Source: Candidatus Manganitrophaceae bacterium (GTDB lineage: Bacteria; Nitrospirota; Nitrospiria; SBBL01; JAADHI01). Taken from it: a DNA stretch of 43,263 nucleotides. Each line of letters starts with the position of its first letter. Positions within the stretch are counted from its first letter, which is position 1. Position numbers and translations under genes: made by a program. Shown here in pieces: positions 34,162-42,625 of the stretch. Under the pieces are notes generated by a model. It was not told where the DNA came from, made no database searches, and saw only the letters and a list, made by a program, of their open reading frames with translations. The stretch lies in contig JAADHI010000100.1 of the NCBI GenBank assembly GCA_013151935.1, positions 1 to 43,263 on the forward strand, written 5' to 3'.

Positions 34162-35483
34162 ATCCTTCTCTAAACAAAACCCTTGAAACCATTCAGCGAA
34201 GCGACCCCATGCCCGCACTGGGAAAAATTTCAGAAGCCATCGGTTTGTTGCTCGAAGGTTACGCGCCGCATTCCACAATTGGAGAGGTCTGCAAAATTGC
34301 CTCAACAAAAACCGATCAAATCCTTTTTGCTGAAGTGGTCGGTTTTCGTGGCGACAAGGTCCTCATGATGCCCCTGGGCGAGACGCGTGGCATCGGCCCC
34401 GGATCTCCGGTTGTGATTCGTGGAACTCAGGCTTCAGCACAAATTGGGAACACGCTGCTGGGTAGGGTCATTGATGGTCTAGGAAACCCAATTGATGATA
34501 AAGGTGATCTCAACACCACACACGAGCGCCCTCTCTACGCCTCACCACTCAACCCTCTGATGCGAAAACGGATTCAAAAACCCATCGATTTAGGAATTCG
34601 CGCCATTAACGGACTGCTCACCTGTGGTCTGGGACAACGTGTGGGCATCTTCGCAGGCAGCGGCGTCGGAAAAAGTGTGCTCTTGGGCATGATTGCGAGA
34701 TACACCACTGCGGATGTCAATGTCATTGCCTTAATCGGAGAACGTGGTCGGGAAGTCAAAGAGTTTATCGAAAAAGAACTCAAGGAAGAAGGACTCAAAC
34801 GCTCCGTCGTCATCGTCGTCACCTCAGACCAACCTCCTTTAATTCGTCGTCGTGGTGCTTTTTTGGCCATCACCATTGCAGAGTACTTTCGAGAACAAGA
34901 CAAACAAGTCTTATTTATGATGGATTCACTCACACGTCTGGCCCACGCCCAACGTGAAATTGGGCTGGCGATTGGAGAGCCTCCGACAACAAAGGGTTAT
35001 ACACCCTCCGTTTTCACCCTGCTGCCTAATTTTTTGGAACGCGCCGGGACTTCATCCAGTGACGGCAGCATCACAGGTCTTTACACCGTGCTTGTAGAAG
35101 GGGATGATTTAAACGATCCCATTCCAGATGCGGTGCGCTCTATTTTAGATGGACACATTGTCTTGTCTCGCTCACTTGCAGCCAGTAACCATTATCCCGC
35201 CATTGATGTGCTCAACAGTGCAAGCCGGGTCATGATCGACTTGGTCAATGAAAAGCATCAATCAGAAGCCCATCAACTTTCAGACCTTATCTCAACCTAT
35301 AGAAAAGCCGAAGACCTCATCAATATCGGGGCCTACAAGCCTGGCAGCAATGCTAAAATTGATCAAAGCATTGCCTTATGGCAAAAGATTGAAAGCTTTC
35401 TCAAACAAAATACAAAAGAGTCGGCAAACTTAAAAGAAAGTATCGCCGCATTGCATCACCTCATTGCAGCGCCACCCCAATAA
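34158..35483 (+). CDS. fliI: FliI, flagellar export ATPase
   Basis: 441 residues. Walker A GIFAGSGVGKSVLLG, then ALIGERGREVKEFI, Walker B VLFMMDSLTRLAHAQREI and EPPTTKGYTPSVF, all typical of the FliI/F1-beta family. It energises substrate unloading at the export gate. Starts inside the fliH stop (ATGA overlap). Confidence 0.97.
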   Translation: MNPSLNKTLETIQRSDPMPALGKISEAIGLLLEGYAPHSTIGEVCKIASTKTDQILFAEVVGFRGDKVLMMPLGETRGIGPGSPVVIRGTQASAQIGNTLLGRVIDGLGNPIDDKGDLNTTHERPLYASPLNPLMRKRIQKPIDLGIRAINGLLTCGLGQRVGIFAGSGVGKSVLLGMIARYTTADVNVIALIGERGREVKEFIEKELKEEGLKRSVVIVVTSDQPPLIRRRGAFLAITIAEYFREQDKQVLFMMDSLTRLAHAQREIGLAIGEPPTTKGYTPSVFTLLPNFLERAGTSSSDGSITGLYTVLVEGDDLNDPIPDAVRSILDGHIVLSRSLAASNHYPAIDVLNSASRVMIDLVNEKHQSEAHQLSDLISTYRKAEDLINIGAYKPGSNAKIDQSIALWQKIESFLKQNTKESANLKESIAALHHLIAAPPQ

Positions 35484-35509
35484 AACGCTAAGGAGGTCAG
35501 GGAAAGAAA

Positions 35510-35953
35510 ATGGCAAAATACCAAAGCCACTTAGAAGCACTCATCAAGGTCAGAACATATCGAGAAGAAGTGGTTTATCGAGAGCTACTGGAACAGGAAA
35601 ATCTGCTCACACTTGAAAAAACAGCGCTTCATGACTTGATTGAATCCACTAATGCCGCGGTAGATCGGCTCAGTCAATATCAGAAAAAAGGCGGGAGTCC
35701 AACAGAGATTCAGACACATTACGATTTTATCAAAAGCCAAGGTTTACAAATCAAGACACAAGAGGAAAAAATCGCCCTGCAAGACGAAGCTGTAGAACGG
35801 AAACGCCTGGAACTTAATGAGGTCGTTCAAGAAAAGAAAATTGTGGAAAAATTGGAAGCACGGCAAAAAGCGGCCTATGTAGAAAAATTGAAGAAACAAG
35901 AAACCTTCTTACTCGACGAAATTGCCAGCCAGCGAAAGATGAGGACAACATAA
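35510..35953 (+). CDS. fliJ: FliJ, export apparatus coiled-coil protein
   Basis: 147 residues, almost wholly charged coiled coil (for example VVQEKKIVEKLEARQKAA). FliJ forms the stalk of the FliI ring and contacts FlhA. Sequence is weakly conserved, so the call rests on length, coiled coil, the N-terminal LEALIKVRTYREEVVYRELL and position after fliI. Ribosome site AAGGAGG. Confidence 0.88.
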   Translation: MAKYQSHLEALIKVRTYREEVVYRELLEQENLLTLEKTALHDLIESTNAAVDRLSQYQKKGGSPTEIQTHYDFIKSQGLQIKTQEEKIALQDEAVERKRLELNEVVQEKKIVEKLEARQKAAYVEKLKKQETFLLDEIASQRKMRTT

Positions 35954-35955
35954 CA

Positions 35956-36498
35956 ATGACTTCAGAGCCGACGATCTGCACAGAAAATAAGGGATCAAGA
36001 TACGCACTCATCTTCCAGACCCTCCCTTTGATTTCTGTGATTACCCTCGTCTTTTCCCTCTTTATACTGGGACAAGCACAGTTGAGCTCAGCAGAAACCC
36101 CGAAGGCCTTGCTTGAAGCTCTACAACAGAGAAATACCGAAATCGACACACGCGAAGCAAAAATCCTAGAGCGAGAAGGTCAGCTTGATCTGTTAGAAAA
36201 AGAAATACGCGGAATGTTGGATGAATACATCAAACTCAAAGAGATCGTTGACCAGAAAACATCCGAAGAAACCCTTGCAAAGCAGAAAAAAAGAGAGGCT
36301 CGCGTCAATCGCCTCTCCAAAATATACCAATCAATGGACGCAAAAATCGCCGCACAACGGATAAAAAGAATGAAAAGATCAACTGCACTCAGTCTTTTAA
36401 GAAAAATAAAAGAAAAACAAGCCGCAAAAATTCTCAGCAATATGAGCGCAACAGCGGCCACACAATTTAGCGAAGCCTTTATCAGAGCAGATAAATAA
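35956..36498 (+). CDS. MotE-like flagellar protein (MgtE N-terminal-like fold)
   Basis: 180 residues. A membrane or signal segment at about 24-44 (LISVITLVFSLFILG), a long coiled coil, then a C-terminal helical domain with IYQSMDAKIAAQRIKRM and AAKILSNMSATAATQFSEAF, as in the MgtE N-domain/MotE family. Proteins of this type follow fliJ in many flagellar operons. In Sinorhizobium MotE is a periplasmic chaperone for MotC; the role here is unproven. Begins 2 nt after fliJ. Confidence 0.75.
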   Translation: MTSEPTICTENKGSRYALIFQTLPLISVITLVFSLFILGQAQLSSAETPKALLEALQQRNTEIDTREAKILEREGQLDLLEKEIRGMLDEYIKLKEIVDQKTSEETLAKQKKREARVNRLSKIYQSMDAKIAAQRIKRMKRSTALSLLRKIKEKQAAKILSNMSATAATQFSEAFIRADK

Positions 36499-36616
36499 TT
36501 TTCCGGAACAACTTGTTTATGTCCAATTTTAAGTTTTAGCAACACGAACATTGCGGTTTCTGGCTCAAACGGAGAAGTTTTTACAATTCAAAAAAAACAC
36601 ACACTGTGGTAAAGTG

Positions 36617-36641
36617 GTGCCTCTCATTCTGTAAGAGGCAC
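36617..36641 (+). promoter_or_regulatory. Hairpin covering the ribosome site of a small ORF
   Basis: GTGCCTCT (36617-36624) pairs perfectly with AGAGGCAC (36634-36641) with a 9-nt loop. The second arm contains the AGAGG ribosome site of the small ORF at 36644, so folding would hide it. Confidence 0.55.
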
Positions 36642-36643
36642 AC

Positions 36644-36796
36644 ATGATCACCCGTCTAATTGGATTTTCAACGGCGATACTTTTGGCACTTTCCGCACTG
36701 GATTATTACGACTTTATTCAGATAACAGCAACACCGCTCAAACAACTTGTTGATGCCATTATCGGCTTAGCAGAGACCTTCAAAGAAAAAATATAA
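36644..36796 (+). CDS. Small hypothetical membrane-type protein, 50 residues
   Basis: ATG 36644 to TAA 36796; starts MITRLIGFSTAILLALSALDY with one hydrophobic helix, followed by a short amphipathic tail ending in FKEKI. AGAGG lies about 5 nt upstream. I do not recognise a family. It lies in the 337-nt gap between motE and hldD. It could be a real small membrane protein or chance; the ribosome site and hairpin favour a real gene. Confidence 0.45.
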   Translation: MITRLIGFSTAILLALSALDYYDFIQITATPLKQLVDAIIGLAETFKEKI

Positions 36797-36835
36797 GCCT
36801 TTAACACTGTAGGTACACGCTTAAAGTGTATATTC

Positions 36836-37783
36836 CTAGGTCTGATTCAGCCACGCCATATAAGCTCCGACTCCTTCTTCAACGGACTTGAAGGCTGTTT
36901 TATACCCAGCCTTTCGCAGTTGGCTCACATCCGCTTCGGTAAAACTTTGGTAGGCCCCACGTAATTTTTCGGGGAAGGGGATGTATTCAAGTTTACCTCG
37001 TTTATGCCAGGCAAGCACCGCTTTCGCAACATCATTAAAGGTCTGGCTTTTTCCAGTGCCAAGATTAAAAATCCCCGACGTTTCAGGATGTTTCATAAAC
37101 CAGAGATTCACTGCAACAACATCATTCACAGAAATAAAATCCCGACGCTGCTCACCATCACCGTAAGCATCACAGCCCTCAAAAAGCTTGACGACGCCAT
37201 CAGATAAGAGCTGATTATTGAGATGATATGCCACACTGGCCATGCCGCCCTTGTGCGCTTCCCTCGGCCCGTAAACATTGAAATATCGAAATCCGGCAAT
37301 CTGGCTTGTTGCATTGGGTAGAACCCGTCTCACATGTTGATCAAAAAGGAATTTCGAATAACCGTAAACATTTAAGGGCGATTCATATTTTCGTTCTTCC
37401 CGAAAGGTCTTTCCTCCCCCATATACGGCTGCGGAGGACGCATAAATGAAAGGAATTTGACGCCCAAGGCTGTAAGACAGCAGAGATTTTGAATATTCGT
37501 AGTTGTTTTGCAGCATGTAACGCCCATCCCACTCTACGGTAGATGAGCACGCGCCTTGATGGAATATAACCTCAATCGCTTCGTCAAAGGCCTGATTCGC
37601 ATCAATCCGCGTCAGAAAATCTTCCTTGTCGATGAAATCAAGAAAATCGAGATCAACCAGGTTTCTAAATTTATGGCCATTTTTTAGGTTGTCGACGATG
37701 AGGATATCGGTGTGGCCGAGATCGTTTAGACCTTTTACAATGTTACTGCCGATAAAACCGGCACCGCCTGTTACGATGATCAT
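36836..37783 (-). CDS. hldD: HldD (RfaD), ADP-glycero-manno-heptose 6-epimerase
   Basis: 315 residues. NAD(P)-binding Rossmann motif GGAGFIGSN at the N-terminus, the SDR catalytic YGYSK motif near residue 139-143, and HldD landmarks [13 protein letters not shown] and [18 protein letters not shown]. It converts ADP-D-glycero- to ADP-L-glycero-manno-heptose for the LPS inner core, in the cytoplasm. Ribosome site AGGAAGAAGG. Transcribed towards the flagellar block; no clear terminator seen. Confidence 0.95.
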   Translation of the reverse strand: MIIVTGGAGFIGSNIVKGLNDLGHTDILIVDNLKNGHKFRNLVDLDFLDFIDKEDFLTRIDANQAFDEAIEVIFHQGACSSTVEWDGRYMLQNNYEYSKSLLSYSLGRQIPFIYASSAAVYGGGKTFREERKYESPLNVYGYSKFLFDQHVRRVLPNATSQIAGFRYFNVYGPREAHKGGMASVAYHLNNQLLSDGVVKLFEGCDAYGDGEQRRDFISVNDVVAVNLWFMKHPETSGIFNLGTGKSQTFNDVAKAVLAWHKRGKLEYIPFPEKLRGAYQSFTEADVSQLRKAGYKTAFKSVEEGVGAYMAWLNQT

Positions 37784-37912
37784 AAGTTATTCCTTCTTCC
37801 TAAGTGTTCAAGCGCTTTGGGAGTCACCTAAAAACGCTCTGAATCTCACCAAAAATTTAGGGGAAGCTTAGCAAAAATACGCATACAAGGTCAGCAAAAA
37901 ACGACCTTTAAG

Positions 37913-37941
37913 TTGACTCAAATCGAGAGATTGACTACAGT
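37913..37941 (+). promoter_or_regulatory. Housekeeping-type promoter for the glycan gene run
   Basis: TTGACT (37913-37918), 17-nt spacer, TACAGT (37936-37941): five of six and four of six matches to the sigma-70 consensus. It reads into the glycosyltransferase at 37995. Confidence 0.5.
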
Positions 37942-37994
37942 ACATCAATTTTCATATCCCATGCAAAAACAATCCTTTGAAGAGGGTATTTTCC

Positions 37995-38942
37995 TTGAAT
38001 GACTTAAATGTATCGGTCATTATCATTAACTATAATTCAAGCGCCTATACCCTGAAATGTGTTCAATCCATCATAAAACACACCTCCAGTCAGCTTAGCT
38101 ATCAAATTGTTATTGTGGACAACAATTCAGAAAAACAGGACTTTGATCGTTTGAAGGCTTTGTCTGAAAACCCAAAAGTAAAAGTTCTTCGCAGTAAATT
38201 TAATCTGGGATTTTCCGGTGGACACATGCTCGGCGTTCAGTTCACAGAAGCACCCTATTATTTTTTTCTCAATAACGACTGCCTTCTACTTAATGACTGC
38301 CTATCAATACTCTATTCTTTTTGTGAACAAAATAAGACGGTTGCATTGTGCGCCCCTCAACTTTTTTCAGACAAAATGAATAAAGTTTGCTCCTTCGACC
38401 ACTTTCCAACACTGACAACAAAGTTTTTTGGAACTGGTGCAATGAGACTTTTCTCGAAAAAAAACTACCCACACAAAAAACAGACTTATGATGAACCCTT
38501 AAAAGTGGACACTGTCAGTGGAAGCACCTTATTTGTGAGAGCAAATTCCTTTTTTGAAGTTGGAGGTTTTGATACAAATTACTTTCTCTATTCCGAAGAA
38601 GAAGACCTCGCCTTACGCCTCTCAAAAAAACACGATGACACTTTTCTCATCCCAGAAGCACAGACACAACACTTTGGAGGCGGAAGCACAAAAAAAACAT
38701 TAGAAATAGAAAAAGAATTTTACATTTCTTTTCTCTATTTCTACCGTAAAAATTACGGGATCTTAAGTACACAAGTTTTAAAAATTTATTTATTTTTAAA
38801 ACTATCTAGAAAATGCTTTAAACACTCAAAGTACAAAAAACTTGCATTTTTTGTGTTATTTGGTGCCTGTTTATCGAATAGTTTAAGACACAAACAAAAA
38901 GGAAGGACTTACGAGGAATATAGATCTCAGTCCTTACTTTAA
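37995..38942 (+). CDS. Family 2 glycosyltransferase, rhamnosyltransferase-like
   Basis: 315 residues. GT-A fold with SVIIINYNSSAYTLKCVQSI at the start, IVIVDNNSEKQ as the nucleotide-sugar motif, FFLNNDCLLLND in the DXD position, and GGFDTNYFLYSEEEDLALRLS downstream, as in WbbL-type rhamnosyltransferases. I choose TTG 37995 because AGAGGG lies 8 nt before it; the next TTG upstream (37977) has no ribosome site and no in-frame ATG exists nearby. Likely adds a sugar in LPS or O-chain synthesis; substrate unknown. DNA is strongly A/T-rich. Confidence 0.85.
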   Translation: MNDLNVSVIIINYNSSAYTLKCVQSIIKHTSSQLSYQIVIVDNNSEKQDFDRLKALSENPKVKVLRSKFNLGFSGGHMLGVQFTEAPYYFFLNNDCLLLNDCLSILYSFCEQNKTVALCAPQLFSDKMNKVCSFDHFPTLTTKFFGTGAMRLFSKKNYPHKKQTYDEPLKVDTVSGSTLFVRANSFFEVGGFDTNYFLYSEEEDLALRLSKKHDDTFLIPEAQTQHFGGGSTKKTLEIEKEFYISFLYFYRKNYGILSTQVLKIYLFLKLSRKCFKHSKYKKLAFFVLFGACLSNSLRHKQKGRTYEEYRSQSLL

Positions 38943-39000
38943 AAGAAGTTTGGAAGAATAAGCATTCACGATTTAAATTGAGTAAACCTCTCTCGCAAAA

Positions 39001-40038
39001 ATGGCCGCACCGCAAACCTTACAAATACTCCCAATGAACTGTTTCCTTTGCAGAAAACAGGGAAGACAAATTTACCAAAATGCTCAGGATTATTTTTTTG
39101 GTTCAAAGGGAGAATGGTTTATGAAACATTGTACTGACTGTGACCTATATTGGCTTGATCCTCAACCTTCTCCTGAAACGCTAATAAAAGCATATGAGAA
39201 TTACTACACACATGAACCCCCTTCACTGAAAAAGCCAAAGGGAATAAAAAAGCTCAAAAAACAATTTCGACTAACACTCTTAAATGCACTTTGCGGGTAC
39301 ACAATCAAAGGAGTCCATCAAAAGTACGCTAAGATCCTTTCTTATCTACCTATTTTAAAAACATATGCATTAAAAAGCTTTGGCTGGCTAGAGGGGCCAC
39401 ACGACACAGGGAAGCTGCTCGACTACGGCTGTGGAAATGGCTCATTTTTAAAACAAATGCAAGAACTCGGATGGGATGTTTCAGGAATTGAATTTGATCA
39501 AAAATCAGTAGATGCGGCCCAAAACTATTTTAGTATCCCCGTTTTTATAGAGGACAGCCAAGACGCAATATTCCCCAAAAACTCTTATGACGCGGTGGCA
39601 ATGAACCATGTCATTGAACACCTGAAAGACCCTCTCAAAACCCTTCAATCTTGTCACCGCATTTTATGCAAGGGGGGACAGATTGTTGTTACGACACCAA
39701 ACGCAAACGCCTTGGGCCATCGAATATTTAAACAGGCATGGAGAGGCCTGGAGTTTCCACGTCACCTGTTCGTCTTTACGCCAAAATCCATCCGTCTTCT
39801 CATTGAAAAAGCCGGGTTTGAAGTATCAGAAGTTAGGACATTAAGCCGCTCAGCCCGATGGATGTGGATTATGAGCCGACAAGCAAAAAAGAAACAATGG
39901 CCTGTCCCTCACAATTACAAGGAAAAAAATATTCGAACAAAACTCACAGCGCGATTCTTTCAAGAAATTGAAGCCCTTTTTTCTTATTTTATGCCTCTTG
40001 GAGAAGAGCTGTTGATTATTGCAAAAAAATATAAATGA
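39001..40038 (+). CDS. Class I SAM-dependent methyltransferase with N-terminal zinc-binding Cys pairs
   Basis: 345 residues. Two Cys pairs, CFLC near the start and CTDC about 35 residues later, look like a zinc ribbon. SAM motif I is LLDYGCGNGSFLKQM, followed by acidic post-I GIEFD, motif II-like AVAMNHVIEHLKDP and VVTTPNANALGH. This layout is common for methyltransferases in surface polysaccharide clusters, often acting on sugars. No clear ribosome site, as for most genes in this run. Confidence 0.8.
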   Translation: MAAPQTLQILPMNCFLCRKQGRQIYQNAQDYFFGSKGEWFMKHCTDCDLYWLDPQPSPETLIKAYENYYTHEPPSLKKPKGIKKLKKQFRLTLLNALCGYTIKGVHQKYAKILSYLPILKTYALKSFGWLEGPHDTGKLLDYGCGNGSFLKQMQELGWDVSGIEFDQKSVDAAQNYFSIPVFIEDSQDAIFPKNSYDAVAMNHVIEHLKDPLKTLQSCHRILCKGGQIVVTTPNANALGHRIFKQAWRGLEFPRHLFVFTPKSIRLLIEKAGFEVSEVRTLSRSARWMWIMSRQAKKKQWPVPHNYKEKNIRTKLTARFFQEIEALFSYFMPLGEELLIIAKKYK

Positions 40039-40062
40039 GCAACACTTAACTGACCAAAAACC

Positions 40063-41061
40063 ATGAAAATTCTATTTATTACGACAGATGTTGAAGACTA
40101 CCTTTCCGACGCACTACTCCATGGTCTACGTCAACTATTTGCTCAGGATGTCATCGATTTTCCAAAAAAACATTGTATGTATAAGACCTTTCCAAGTTCA
40201 CAACAAATATATGGGAATGGATTTACCTTATACCGAACACTAGAGGACATTCCGCTGGATCGGACACAAACCTTTGAACAAGTAAAGAAGGGTATTTTTG
40301 ATTTAATCGTGTTTTCAGATATTTACAGGCAATACGGTTACCTCACACAACTGCTCCCTTACTTAAAAAAGGAAAACACCATTGTCTGTGATGGTGAAGA
40401 TACATCAGCAATTTTCCCTTATCGCAGTTCTTTCTACAAAAACCCCTACTATGCCACCCTACCGAAACCCCATAAAAAATTTTTGTACTATAAGCGCGAG
40501 TGGACACAAAAAACGATCCAAAAACGCTGGTTCAATCTACTTCCCTCCACACCCTTTGAAAAAATATTAACACCTGAAAACCTAAGACCTATTTCGTTTT
40601 CAATCCCAAAAGAAAAAATCATGAGTCATTTGCCTAACAAGAAGAATTTATTTCCTAAGCACATTGTGGATCAAGAAATATCTGAAAAAATAAATGGGAA
40701 CTTAAAGTACCCTTTTAAGAATGAGTCTGACTATTATGCGGACTTACAAAGTTCTAGGTTTGGCATTACGACAAAACGGGGCGGATGGGACTGCTTGAGG
40801 CATTACGAAATTGCTGCAAATGGCGCTGTAATCTGCTTCAAAGACCTCGATAAAAAGCCCAAAACATGTGCACCTCATGGTTTAAATCACGAGAATTCTA
40901 TTGCCTATCGCGACTACAAAGATTTAATTGGAAAAATAAATCTTCTTTCTGATAAAAAATACAAACATCTTCAGGAAAAGTCAATGCAATGGATTTTGCA
41001 AAATACGACAGTCTCAAAAGCGAAACAATTGATACGAGATTTTGACGCACTACAACACTAG
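40063..41061 (+). CDS. Unrecognised protein of the glycan cluster, GT-B glycosyltransferase-like
   Basis: 332 residues. I cannot name the family. The N-terminus MKILFITTDVEDYLSDALL and the middle IVFSDIYRQYGYLTQLLPYL with IVCDGEDTSAIF resemble the first half of GT-B enzymes. The C-terminal FGITTKRGGWDCLRHYEIAA followed by NGAVICFKDLD resembles the segment where GT-B proteins place the donor (E in xxYEIxAxG). No membrane segment. Neighbours are methyltransferases and glycosyltransferases. Confidence 0.55.
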   Translation: MKILFITTDVEDYLSDALLHGLRQLFAQDVIDFPKKHCMYKTFPSSQQIYGNGFTLYRTLEDIPLDRTQTFEQVKKGIFDLIVFSDIYRQYGYLTQLLPYLKKENTIVCDGEDTSAIFPYRSSFYKNPYYATLPKPHKKFLYYKREWTQKTIQKRWFNLLPSTPFEKILTPENLRPISFSIPKEKIMSHLPNKKNLFPKHIVDQEISEKINGNLKYPFKNESDYYADLQSSRFGITTKRGGWDCLRHYEIAANGAVICFKDLDKKPKTCAPHGLNHENSIAYRDYKDLIGKINLLSDKKYKHLQEKSMQWILQNTTVSKAKQLIRDFDALQH

Positions 41062-41120
41062 AAAAAAGGCTAAAAATCATAAAAAGAATCTGAGTTAATT
41101 TTTGCCTGAGAATCAAATAC

Positions 41121-41636
41121 ATGAGAATACTAAATTTGGGCTGCGGCCAAAGTAAACAAGAAGGTGAAATTGGAATCGACATTCTGCCGGGAAAGCGTGT
41201 CGACCTTGTCGCAGACTTGGATGGAAACCTTCTCCCATTCCAAGACAATTCCATCGACATCATTCGTTCAAATCATTGCCTTGAACATTTAAGCAACACA
41301 CTAAAGGTCATGGAGGAAATCCATCGTATTTTAAAACCAAATGGGATCGCTGAAATTACGGTACCACACGTGAGTAACATCGGTTTTTTTAAGGATCCAA
41401 CACACAAACGACCTTTCACCTATGAAACATTTGATTATTTCGTCAGAGGCAAAAAACCCATTGCATATACGAATATTGACTTTGAATACCTAGAAAGGTC
41501 TCTCGTATTCGGTTCAGGTTTTCGCGGTAAAATTGGAAAGCTCCTCTTCAAAATTTCAGCTAGAAAGTATGAAAAATATTACACTTGGAGATATCCATGT
41601 TACGAGATTTTTGTCAAACTCAAAGCCTTAAAATAG
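41121..41636 (+). CDS. Small class I SAM-dependent methyltransferase
   Basis: 171 residues. Motif I ILNLGCGQSKQEGEIGIDI, then LPFQDNSIDIIRSNHCLEHL and RILKPNGIAEITVPH, typical of the methyltransferase-11 group. Short for a full methyltransferase: the C-terminal substrate cap is reduced. Substrate unknown, probably a sugar or lipid-linked glycan. Confidence 0.8.
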   Translation: MRILNLGCGQSKQEGEIGIDILPGKRVDLVADLDGNLLPFQDNSIDIIRSNHCLEHLSNTLKVMEEIHRILKPNGIAEITVPHVSNIGFFKDPTHKRPFTYETFDYFVRGKKPIAYTNIDFEYLERSLVFGSGFRGKIGKLLFKISARKYEKYYTWRYPCYEIFVKLKALK

Positions 41637-41701
41637 TTTAATGACAAGCTTAAACACCAGGAAGCTCATTGCGATCCACATCAAACAGGCCCTTTCTGTA
41701 A

Positions 41702-42595
41702 ATGATAAATAACTCAATTTCAATTGTGCTTCCCAACTACAACGGGAAAGAATTACTGGAAGAAAATTTACCCTCCCTCTATCAAGCCCTGAAAAACTTC
41801 GACTTCCCATATAAAATCATTGTTGTCGATGATTGTTCCACAGATGATAGCGTCCCTTTTTTAAGGTCGAAATACCCAGAGGTTGCCATCCTGCAAAATA
41901 AAGTCAATGCAGGTTTCTCCGAAACCTGCAACAAAGGGATCCAATACGCCCAAAGCGATTTAATTTGTGTTTCCAATACAGATGTAACGTTCCACAAAGA
42001 CTACTTCATTCATGCAAAAAATTATTTTAAAAATCCAAAAGTCTTTGCAGTCAAAGGAGATATCATCAATTATGCGGGACAAAAAGACCAAGTTATTAAC
42101 GTCGACAAAACGGCCCGACTCTATTACAAAAGAGGCCTTTTAAGATTTAAAACCCATGATAATTTCGATCAAAAACCCTATGACCTAGAGTATGTGGGAT
42201 TAGGGTGTTGTTTTATCGCTAACACGGCCTACTTGCAGAAATTGGGAGGGTTTGACACCATATTTTCGCCATACTACTGGGAAGACTCGGATCTTGCCTT
42301 GACTGCCATTGAACAAGGCTATGAACTTATCTATGAACCAAAATCCATTGTTTATCATAAAACAAGCTCAACAATGGATAAAACGCAGTCCAGTTTAAAA
42401 CGAAAGATCATCTCAAATCGAAATAAATTTCTTTTTTGTTGGAAACACCTTAAAGGAAGAAAACGATGGATCAATCATGTTTCCGTGATCGTTATTTCAC
42501 TCTTAACCCGTTTTCTTGTATTAGACTGGAAATTTTATTACACGCTCACCCTGGCGATCATGAGAACAAATAGATTTCGAAGATTGAATTCTTAA
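41702..42595 (+). CDS. Family 2 glycosyltransferase
   Basis: 297 residues. SIVLPNYNGKELLEENLPSL, IIVVDDCSTDDSVPFL and ICVSNTDVTFHKDY mark the GT-A nucleotide-sugar site. GLGCCFIANTAYLQKLGGFD with YYWEDSDLALTAIEQGY continues the rhamnosyltransferase-like pattern, similar in layout to the one at 37995. A C-terminal hydrophobic helix (HVSVIVISLLTRFLVLDW) may tether it to the membrane. Convergent with the next gene, 30 nt apart. Confidence 0.85.
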   Translation: MINNSISIVLPNYNGKELLEENLPSLYQALKNFDFPYKIIVVDDCSTDDSVPFLRSKYPEVAILQNKVNAGFSETCNKGIQYAQSDLICVSNTDVTFHKDYFIHAKNYFKNPKVFAVKGDIINYAGQKDQVINVDKTARLYYKRGLLRFKTHDNFDQKPYDLEYVGLGCCFIANTAYLQKLGGFDTIFSPYYWEDSDLALTAIEQGYELIYEPKSIVYHKTSSTMDKTQSSLKRKIISNRNKFLFCWKHLKGRKRWINHVSVIVISLLTRFLVLDWKFYYTLTLAIMRTNRFRRLNS

Positions 42596-42625
42596 ATGAC
42601 GCTATCGTCTAAAAAGCAAGTATAT

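Noticed and set aside
36800-36832. Terminator for hldD
   Set aside because: Only short, mutually exclusive stems (CTTTAA/TTAAAG, CACT/AGTG) without a T tract.
37748-37755. GCCGATAA (plus) as a sigma-28 -10
   Set aside because: Lies inside hldD opposite its coding strand and no TAAA is found 15 nt upstream. A second GCCGATAA (minus) at 36759-36766 fails for the same reason.
41641-41712. 23-codon ORF before the glycosyltransferase at 41702
   Set aside because: No ribosome site, overlaps the real start, no recognisable peptide.
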